This document shows, one piece after another, positions 1 to 6,600 of a stretch of DNA of 7,080 nt (position 1 is the first letter of the stretch; each line of letters starts with the position of its first letter). This DNA comes from Candidatus Kuenenia stuttgartensis. GTDB lineage: Bacteria; Bacteroidota; Bacteroidia; Flavobacteriales_D; Crocinitomicaceae. Both the position numbers and the translations under genes were made by a program. A model generated the notes under the pieces. That model worked only from the letters and a program-made list of their open reading frames with translations. It searched no databases and was not told the DNA's origin. Location: positions 1 to 7,080 of the forward strand of contig CALPRR020000134.1 in the NCBI GenBank assembly GCA_943326025.2. Reading direction: 5' to 3'.

Positions 1-33
1 AAATTGTTTATTCTTATTTTAGATTATTTACAT

Positions 34-429
34 CTATCTACAAATCGCAACTTGATCTTCATCAATAAAATGATATAATATGAAATTTTTAAATTTATAC
101 TCTAAATATTCATTATTTCTTAAAGTATGAGTGTTTTTGAATATTTCACTTATAGTTAAATCAATCCCCATCAATTTTAGATAATTCTCTTTCATTATTA
201 CAATTCTCCTTTTTTGAAGAATACCATTAAGTATAGACTCGAATTTTGAGTTTATTGAAATCATTTCTGTTAGACCATCAAGAATATTCACTTTTAAATT
301 ACGAACTCCATTATGATGATCATTTTTACACTTATTATTATTTGAGCAGTATTTACGAGAATTATTGGGAAATGGTAATTGTTTTCCACATAATAAATTT
401 TGACAATGGGTATATATGCTTTTTTTCAT
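34..429 (-). CDS. Small cysteine-rich protein, putative zinc-ribbon, unknown function
   Basis: This predicted protein has 131 residues and belongs to no family I can name. Near its N-terminus are four cysteines, C9, C14, C28 and C34 (CX4C-X13-CX5C), followed by a basic, His-rich stretch (KCKNDHHN). The arrangement resembles short treble-clef or zinc-ribbon modules that end in a Y/F-C-S...C pattern, so metal and perhaps nucleic-acid binding is inferred. The rest, about residues 40-131, is charged, probably helical, and has no recognised motif; no signal peptide or membrane segment is visible. I chose the ATG at 429. An in-frame ATG at 477 would add 16 residues, but it would lie inside the promoter-like box of the divergent gene. 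The gene is divergent from the MerR-like regulator with about 66 nt between them, which suggests a shared control region and membership of the mobile element. Confidence 0.6.
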   Translation of the reverse strand: MKKSIYTHCQNLLCGKQLPFPNNSRKYCSNNNKCKNDHHNGVRNLKVNILDGLTEMISINSKFESILNGILQKRRIVIMKENYLKLMGIDLTISEIFKNTHTLRNNEYLEYKFKNFILYHFIDEDQVAICR

Positions 430-472
430 ATTATTTTTTTTTACTAAGTTATGTAATTTAAAATATTTAATA

Positions 473-480
473 TACATTTG
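473..480 (+). promoter_or_regulatory. Bacteroidota -7 box for the MerR-like gene
   Basis: TACATTTG matches the Bacteroidota -7 consensus TAnnTTTG exactly. The -33 position is weaker: TTA at 449-451 with a 21 nt spacer instead of TTG. The box ends 15 nt before the ATG at 496, giving a very short leader. It lies in the 66 nt divergent intergenic region, where the regulator could bind and control both genes, but no clear operator palindrome is visible. Confidence 0.5.
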
Positions 481-495
481 TGTAAAATATAAATT

Positions 496-1407
496 ATGAG
501 TGGTGTATTAAACGACATAGAAAAGGCTAAAAATCTTTTGTTGAGCAAGGACAGTAAATTGAAAATAGATGAAATCAACATTCCTAGATTTCGATTGTCA
601 GATTTAAAAATCAACCCTAGAAATGCAGTTCATTGGGAACTTAAAGGGATGTTTCTAAATAAAAAAGGGGAAGGTAAATGGCATCTTTTAAATTTAACCG
701 AAGCAACTTGGATATTGATTGTTCAGAAACTTAGGGAATTTAATTTTAAGCTTGAACTGATAAATGATTTAAAAGAAAATTTTCTAAATCAAAAAATTAG
801 AGTTATTGATGAAAAAACTAGATTAGAACTAAAAAAAACCATCATAGAAATTAGTGGACAGAACATTGAAAACATAATCAATTCTGAAGAATTCGACAAT
901 TTTATAGATAATATGTCCATTACAATTTTAGAAACAATAATATTAGATATAATAAATTTAAGAAATCAATATAAACTGTTATTCAATCTTAAAGGTGACT
1001 ATGTAATTGATAAAGATGGAGATTTAAGCAATCCATTAAAAGATGGTATTAATGAAATTCAATCGAAAAGTCATTTCGTATTGAATATAAATGAAATCCT
1101 AGGTGAATTGCTAGGTAAAATTGATTTGGATATCGCCTTTTCATCCTATCAAATGATTACAAAAAATGAATTAGAAATATTAAAAACTCTTCGGTCAGAT
1201 GACATAAAATCATTAGAAATAAAAATAAATACTCAAACTAAAACACCTGAGTATATAGAGATAAAAAAAATAATCAAGCCCGAAATTAAAGGTAGAATAG
1301 ATCAGTTAATAATGAAAAATGGCTATCAAGAAATAATCATCAAAACTCAAAATGGAAATATTACCCATTGTGAAAACACAACAAAATATAAACTCGATAC
1401 CGAATAA
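496..1407 (+). CDS. MerR-like HTH transcriptional regulator of the mobile element
   Basis: The protein has 303 residues. Residues 30-96 look like a MerR-type winged helix: PRFRLSDL (30-37) as the first helix, NPRNAVHWELKGMF (40-53) as recognition helix and wing start, then KW at 61-62 and a helix with W72 and KLREF (78-82). This form, with HWE..G and a following basic wing, is familiar from Bacteroidota regulators. The middle, residues 100-260, is a long helical region without a known ligand-binding motif. The last 39 residues (NGYQEIIIKTQNGNITHCE, then TTK) resemble the small DUF2292/YezD-type beta unit, usually a short stand-alone protein; this similarity is by eye only. It is the first gene of a plus-strand group leading to the recombinase, so it probably controls excision or transfer genes. 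DNA binding is a fairly safe inference; its ligand and targets are unknown. Confidence 0.65.
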   Translation: MSGVLNDIEKAKNLLLSKDSKLKIDEINIPRFRLSDLKINPRNAVHWELKGMFLNKKGEGKWHLLNLTEATWILIVQKLREFNFKLELINDLKENFLNQKIRVIDEKTRLELKKTIIEISGQNIENIINSEEFDNFIDNMSITILETIILDIINLRNQYKLLFNLKGDYVIDKDGDLSNPLKDGINEIQSKSHFVLNINEILGELLGKIDLDIAFSSYQMITKNELEILKTLRSDDIKSLEIKINTQTKTPEYIEIKKIIKPEIKGRIDQLIMKNGYQEIIIKTQNGNITHCENTTKYKLDTE

Positions 1408-1472
1408 ACGGATCAAATTTAAACAAGTTAAGATTACCCAAAAGAGGAATCAAAGCATATCCTATTAGACGG

Positions 1473-1634
1473 ATGAAAGAAAAAATTAATGACAAAAAAA
1501 AACAGATTATTGAAAAACTAAGTAAACTAAAAAACATTTCATTAAATCAAGCAAAAGAACTATTTGAAAATTTAGAAAACTATTGTGAACTTATTATTAA
1601 CTACACATTGAAAAATACAGATGAGCCAGAATAA
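1473..1634 (+). CDS. Small 53-aa protein overlapping the recombinase start
   Basis: An ATG at 1473 opens a frame of 53 codons ending at TAA 1632-1634. It is lysine-rich at the N-terminus (MKEKINDKKKQ), then apparently amphipathic helical, with an acidic end (TDEPE) and one cysteine at residue 43. It overlaps the recombinase ATG at 1621 by 14 nt in another frame, as in translationally coupled gene pairs, and fills most of the 213 nt gap after the regulator. I recognise no family. Small genes beside serine integrases sometimes encode recombination directionality factors or other accessory proteins, so that role is possible, but nothing in the sequence proves it. The frame stays open for 14 codons before the ATG without another start codon. 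Confidence 0.5.
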   Translation: MKEKINDKKKQIIEKLSKLKNISLNQAKELFENLENYCELIINYTLKNTDEPE

Positions 1635-3201
1635 GAAAGAATTTGAAAAACTATTCGGTATTAAAGTAAAAAAGAATAACCGAAACAAAGCTATTATTTA
1701 TACACGTGTTTCAACTAAGGAACAAGCTGAAAATAACACTAGCTTATCGACTCAAAAGCGATTTTGTGAAGATTACGCATTAAAAAATGGTTATGAAATT
1801 GCAGAATATTTTGGTGGTACTTACGAATCAGCGAAAACAGATGAGCGAAAGGAATTTCAGAAAATGATAAAATATGCTCGACAAAATTTAACCATAGGTT
1901 ATATTTTGATTTATTCATATGACAGATTTTCTAGATCTGGAGCCAATGCATCTTATATCGCAGATGAATTAAAAAAACAAGGAATTACTCTAATTGCGGT
2001 AACTCAGAAAGTAGACACTTCTAATGCTGGAGGTCTTATGCAACAAGACTTCTTTTTCTTATTAAGTCGTTTCGATAATGAGATGAGAAAGGATAAAACT
2101 AAAACTGGAATGACCGAACTTTTAAGAAAAGGTTATTGGCTTTGGTCTCCACCTAGAGGTTATGAAAACACAAATAAATTTCACAGAGCTGTAGATTGGA
2201 ACATTATTGTAAATAATGAAGGAGAACTTTTGCGTGAAGCTTTTCAATGGCGAGCAAAAAACACTTATAGTTCAGCTGAAATCACTCGGAAATTAAATCT
2301 ACTCGGTATGAAAATCGATGAACGTAGACTTTCTGAGATTTTTAAAAATCCTTTTTACTGTGGTATTATGATTTCTAAATTGATACCTGATGAAATAGTT
2401 ATTGGCAATCATGAAGCAATCGTATCACAAGAAGACTTCTTAAAGATTAATACACCAGAAAGTAAAGTAATTACTAAAACTTATGTCCCAACATCAGATG
2501 AGTTACCTCTGAAAACTTCAATATGCTGTCCTAAATGTGGACATCTAATGACAGGGTTTTTTGTTCAAATTAGAAATTTACACTATTACAAATGTCAAAA
2601 AAAATGTACAGGAGTTAATCTAAGCGCTATTAAAGCTCATTTATGGTTCCAAGACACACTAAATGAATATCAACTTAACTTAACGGGTATAGATGGTGAA
2701 ATTCTGCCAGAAATAATGAAAATGAAACTTGAAGAATTATCTAAAACAGATACAAATGAAATTGCTGCTGTTAAAACTAAAATAACACAAACTAAAAAAG
2801 AATTAGAAACGATAGAAGAACGATATGCAACTGGTAAAATTGACACGCTTATTTACAACAAATACAGTGAAAAATGTAAACAAGAAATTTTAGAATTGGA
2901 CGAAAAACTGACGAACCCCAACCTGAGTAGTTCTAACATTGAAAAATGCATAAAAAATGGTCTGAAAACAGCCCTCAAACTCAGGAAAATATGGAATTCA
3001 GGAAATTTGTTTGAAAAACATAAATTACAACATTTACTCTTTCCAGAAGGATTCACTTATGACAAGCAAAACAAGCGAGTTCTAACTTTTCGGACTAACA
3101 TTTTATTTGAGATAACTCGCTCTATTTCAAGCGTTTTATCGGGAATAAAAAACGGAAATTCAATCAAAAATGATCAAATCTCCGCTTTAGTGACCCCGTA
3201 A
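1621..3201 (+). CDS. Large serine recombinase (site-specific integrase of the mobile element)
   Basis: At 526 residues this falls in the usual range for large serine recombinases, which cut both strands at paired att sites through a phosphoserine link and exchange them to integrate or excise DNA. The resolvase domain spans about 24-165: YTRVST gives R29 and nucleophile S31, and YDRFSR (100-105) gives the catalytic arginines R102 and R105. The Recombinase domain follows at about 175-285 (from PPRGY), then a zinc ribbon with C303, C306, C325 and C329, and a coiled coil at about 375-435 typical of the family's synapsis-controlling arm. All key residues are present, so it looks intact. The ATG at 1621 is preceded by an in-frame TGA at 1609-1611, so no longer start is likely. 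The last codons, VTP plus TAA, lie inside the 3' end of the tRNA-Arg gene on the other strand, placing the recombinase at the element's right edge. The exact target is inferred. Confidence 0.93.
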   Translation: MSQNKKEFEKLFGIKVKKNNRNKAIIYTRVSTKEQAENNTSLSTQKRFCEDYALKNGYEIAEYFGGTYESAKTDERKEFQKMIKYARQNLTIGYILIYSYDRFSRSGANASYIADELKKQGITLIAVTQKVDTSNAGGLMQQDFFFLLSRFDNEMRKDKTKTGMTELLRKGYWLWSPPRGYENTNKFHRAVDWNIIVNNEGELLREAFQWRAKNTYSSAEITRKLNLLGMKIDERRLSEIFKNPFYCGIMISKLIPDEIVIGNHEAIVSQEDFLKINTPESKVITKTYVPTSDELPLKTSICCPKCGHLMTGFFVQIRNLHYYKCQKKCTGVNLSAIKAHLWFQDTLNEYQLNLTGIDGEILPEIMKMKLEELSKTDTNEIAAVKTKITQTKKELETIEERYATGKIDTLIYNKYSEKCKQEILELDEKLTNPNLSSSNIEKCIKNGLKTALKLRKIWNSGNLFEKHKLQHLLFPEGFTYDKQNKRVLTFRTNILFEITRSISSVLSGIKNGNSIKNDQISALVTP

Positions 3202-3240
3202 GGATTCTAACCTTAAACCTCTACAGCCGTAATGTAGTGC
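3191..3240. other. Putative attachment-site junction in the tRNA-Arg 3' half
   Basis: The element-borne recombinase frame runs into the tRNA gene from the left, and the tRNA 5' half with its promoter belongs to the right-hand chromosome. The crossover must therefore lie near or within the 3' half of the tRNA. I cannot place the core dinucleotide. No second copy of this segment occurs in the window, so the opposite att site must lie to the left, outside. The span given is approximate. Confidence 0.5.
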
Positions 3241-3264
3241 TCTATACAGTTGAGCTACGGAGCC
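3191..3264 (-). tRNA. tRNA-Arg(ACG)
   Basis: A full 74-nt cloverleaf folds on the minus strand. The acceptor stem GGCTCCG/CGGGGTC has seven pairs, two of them G-U (2-71 and 4-69). The D stem is GCTC/GAGC, the anticodon stem CTACA/TGTAG with loop TTACGGC, the variable loop AGGTT and the T stem TAAGG/CCTTA, with A73 as discriminator. The anticodon ACG decodes arginine CGN codons after A34 is changed to inosine. CCA is not encoded. The T loop is TTAGAAT, with A where C56 is expected, and the D loop has T where G19 is expected, so the usual tertiary pair becomes U-A. A near-consensus promoter lies just upstream, which supports a live gene. Eleven nucleotides at its 3' end overlap the recombinase coding sequence. 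Confidence 0.88.
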
Positions 3265-3276
3265 TTATTTGTGGTG

Positions 3277-3306
3277 CAAAGATAGACACTTTTTCTATTT
3301 CTGCAA
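3277..3306 (-). promoter_or_regulatory. Bacteroidota promoter of the tRNA-Arg gene
   Basis: Read on the minus strand, TTG (3304-3306) and TATCTTTG (3277-3284) are separated by 19 nt. Both match the Bacteroidota sigma-A consensus TTG-N19-21-TAnnTTTG exactly. The -7 box ends 12 nt before the tRNA 5' end, leaving a leader of only a few nucleotides. The promoter sits between the clpS stop and the tRNA, so the tRNA need not depend on clpS transcription. Confidence 0.8.
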
Positions 3307-3321
3307 GTCTTTTTTTCAAAA

Positions 3322-3594
3322 TTATTGTATTTCTGCTGAAATACCTTTCTCTAGTAAAGATGTACATAATGGTTCTAATCTTTCGTAAGAACCTCTTTTC
3401 ACTTGACATTTACCATTATAATGTATTATCCAAGTACATTGTTCAGCTTGAATTTCAGAATGTTTACATACTTTAATTAACGAATTAATCACATGTTCAA
3501 ATGTATTTACATCGTCATTAAAAACGATTAAATCTTTTTGATCAATTAATTCCTCAACTAATAATTCTTCAACACATGTTTCTGTTTGAGTCAT
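3322..3594 (-). CDS. clpS: ClpS, ATP-dependent Clp protease adaptor
   Basis: The protein has 90 residues, about the family's normal size. ClpS is a cytosolic adaptor that binds proteins with destabilising N-terminal residues (N-degrons) and passes them to the N-domain of ClpA or ClpC for degradation by ClpP. The core is visible: FNDDVNTFEHV (25-35) holds the N26-D27-D28 pocket that grips the substrate amino group, and HYNGKC (58-63) supplies the second pocket histidine H58. The position of the E. coli gatekeeper methionine appears to be F32, as I recall for Bacteroidota ClpS. The first 20 residues are the usual flexible acidic tail. The gene lies 55 nt downstream of the giant coiled-coil gene on the same strand and may have its own weak promoter. 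Confidence 0.92.
   Translation of the reverse strand: MTQTETCVEELLVEELIDQKDLIVFNDDVNTFEHVINSLIKVCKHSEIQAEQCTWIIHYNGKCQVKRGSYERLEPLCTSLLEKGISAEIQ
3327..3344 (-). terminator. Possible weak stem-loop at the end of clpS
   Basis: A perfect 7 bp inverted repeat (GTATTTC/GAAATAC) with a 4 nt loop sits on the last clpS codons. On the minus strand it is followed by an AT-rich run with only four consecutive T residues (AATAATTTTG). It could slow or end clpS transcription before the tRNA promoter, but the stem is AT-rich and the T-tract is poor, so this is tentative. Confidence 0.25.
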
Positions 3595-3610
3595 ATTTTA
3601 CTTATTTATA

Positions 3611-3641
3611 CAAATTTCTGAATTAAGTTTCAGTTTTGCAA
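3611..3641 (-). promoter_or_regulatory. Possible weak promoter of clpS
   Basis: On the minus strand, TTG (3639-3641) and GAAATTTG (3611-3618) are 20 nt apart. The -7 box differs from TAnnTTTG only in its first base. It lies wholly in the 55 nt gap between the large gene and clpS and would leave a leader of roughly 10 nt. A single mismatch in AT-rich DNA can arise by chance. Confidence 0.35.
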
Positions 3642-3649
3642 ATTCAATA

Positions 3650-6600
3650 TTACAATCCAGAATCTTTACTTAACTCTTTTACAGTTAAACCAAATGATTC
3701 AATTTTAGCTTTCAACACCTCTAGTTCTGTACTTTGAATGTTTCTTAAAACAATCATTAATTCATTGTTTTGCAATTCAAAAGAACGTTCATGATTCAAT
3801 TGTAATAACCATTCAGCAACATCCCCTGGAATTTTATTTGAACGAACAGAAACAGATAAATCATGAATATCATTAATATCTGAAATTATATCTTTTACCA
3901 TTAATGTATCAAATTCAATTGCATTTTTCCCTAAAGTTGGCAAAGCATCACTTGAATTCACAATTGCTGATTTGATTTTTAAGTCTTTCGAATCATAATA
4001 AAATGCGCCTAATGTATTGTAATGATTCAATTCTTCTTTAGGAAATTTCGAATAGTTTAACTTAGAAACAAAATATGTCTTAGGATGAGAAATGGCTTTC
4101 ACTTCAGCATTTACCAAAGCTCTTAAAATTGAATCTTTCCCTTGTTCAATTTTTTTCAATTCAACTTCTTTTAATTTAATATTCTCTAGATCTTTTGCTA
4201 CTTGTTCAGGAGTTGAAACTTGCATTTCTTCATCTTTTAATGGTTCAAGTATTACATCTCCATTTTCATCTAATAATTTTTTAGCTTCAACTAAAGATAT
4301 ACGTTCTCCTTTGTAGCATGCTGTTACGAATGCATCAACAATTCCTCTCAATATTGCTTCTTCTTTTTTCGGTTTTGCAGCTTCTGCCGATTTAAACATA
4401 CCTGAAGAATAACGAATCTGACCATTTGGTAATCGTTTTGATACGATTGGATTAATATTACTTAAGCGTTCAGCTGTAACTGGAGAATTATAAACCCCTA
4501 TTTGAATAGTATAAAACAATCCTAATCTAGATTCAGCCGCAGTTGCTTTAACAGCATTCATGGCTTCATGATATGCTAATTCATCCACTTCTTTCGTTGC
4601 TAGAGAATCAAAAGTTGATTTACCTAACAATTCAGCAGTATTTGTTGCAACTTCTATTAATAATTCATTTTCTCCTTTTGGTATACATCTTTTTGATTTT
4701 TCTAAGTCTCTTGCTTCAGCTAATGAAATACGTTTTCCATCACAATAAGCTATTACGAATGCATCTTTATAACCTAAACCTTTGATTTGAGTCTGTGCTT
4801 CAACTGCTTTTGTAGCACCATTGAAATAACCTGCCATGTAACGAGTAATAGTTGTATTAGCAATTTTTTCACCAGATACCGGATTAAAAGAACTAAACAA
4901 ATCTTGAGGTATCGGTTTAGAAAATGCACCTATTTGAACTCGGTAAACTAATCCACTTGGTTCTTTTACATCAACTGGAATTGGAGTAACTGAAGTTGAA
5001 GCTTTTGCTGCAGTGTTAATTTCAAGACCAGAAGAAGGTAAAGGAACTAATTTTGCAATAATAATTTGTTTGTCAATAGGAGTAACTCCTCTTTGAGCTA
5101 AATTTTGCATTTTTAAACCATTTTCAGGATTTTTAGCCAAAATTGCATTTGCTTCCCCCTGCTCTATCGCTAATTGATTTTCTAAAATTGATTTCGCATT
5201 TTCTGAAGATTTAATCAATGTAATTGATTCTTTAATCGCTGCTTTTGAGGCTTCAGAAGGTTTATCAACAGATGAAAGAATTAAACGTTTTGTTTCTTCT
5301 CTTTGTTTTACTAAATCAGTATTTAAAATTGCTATTTTTTGCTCTGTTGTAATTGCTTTTTGAACACTTTCTGTATAAGCTTTATATTCATCTGTTGTAG
5401 CAATCGCTCTTTCTTCTTTATAAGAAATTGGTTGATCTATGGCTTTTTGATTGAAAGTTGCAACTGGTTCTTTAATCGATGCTATTTGTTTATCAATGCT
5501 TGCTACTTGAGACTCTAATAAGGTTTTTTCAGAAATTAATGCATCTCTTGACTTAACTAAATCAGTCGCTTTGCTTGTTTTTGTCGTTGCAATTTGTTTA
5601 TCTAATTTTTGAATTTCAACTGCTAATTCACCAATTTCTATCGAATATTTACGTTTCTTTTTTTCTAATTCTGCTTTCGTATATAATGAACTTATTTCAT
5701 TATTTCCAATTGTTGTAATCGTGTTATCAATAAGAGCATCTTGAGCAACTTCATTTGCTTTTACTTCTTTGGATAAAGCTTGATTCAATAAATAATTTTT
5801 CTCTTCGATATTATTAGTTTCTGCAGACTGTTTAACCAAAGATTGAGCTTCAGCTGACAATCGTTTATTTTGTGATTGCGCTATAACGACTTGATTAGAA
5901 CCGGAAACAATTTGTGTTAATTGAGCCGTTTTTTGTTCATTTTCAGTTTTTAGTTGAGCTAACTCATTTGTCACAATTGTATTCTCAACTTTTGCTTGTT
6001 CTAAATTATTCGATGCTATTTTTTTCTCTAATTCAGCTTTTTGTTTCTTATCTAAATTAGAAGCTGATAATTGTTCAGTTAAATTAGTATTTTCAGCTGC
6101 CAACGTTTCTAATTGTTTCTGTTCAGGAGTTTTCGCAACAGCTACACTTTCAAGTTCACCAATTGAAATACGACCACCTCTTCGTTTGTTTTGAACGATT
6201 TTTAATTCTTCTTCAAGAATCGATTTTTTCTCTTGTAAACTTGTGTTTTGAGAATTTTTCTCTAATTCTGAATTAACATCTGATAATCTTGTTTGGATAG
6301 ATTGTTCGTATTTTTCTAAAACTTCATCTTGACGTTTTAATTCAACTAAAGTTTTATATGTTTTGTCAACTTCTGAAGCATTATCACCTAAAATACTTTG
6401 TCTCAAATCCATTGCTGAAGAAGAAGATTTTGTAGCTTCCGTTTTTGATGATGCAACAGCATTTACATTAGCATAATTAGCCTGTCTAGTTTTACTTTCA
6501 GCAATTTGACTTGTTAAAACTTTATTTTCAGCTAATAAATCTGGAGTTGATGATTTTTGAATTTGTTTTTCGTTTTCAGTAACTTTTTGAGCTAATTTTT

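Noticed and set aside
1..33. Element end or att copy at the left edge
   Set aside because: Nothing there matches the tRNA 3' segment, and it is only AT-rich sequence after a stop codon.
430..477. A longer N-terminus for the zinc-ribbon protein, starting at the ATG at 477
   Set aside because: It would overlap the exact TACATTTG promoter box of the divergent gene and leave 18 nt between the two genes; the added residues show no motif. The ATG at 429 fits better.
3618..3633. Short inverted repeat CTGAA/TTCAG between the giant gene and clpS as a terminator
   Set aside because: Only 5 bp with no T-run after it on the minus strand, and it overlaps the possible clpS promoter.
4092..4785. Open frames on the plus strand opposite the giant gene
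   Set aside because: They follow from the skewed codon use of the coiled-coil gene, lack any motif, and lie opposite clearly coding sequence.
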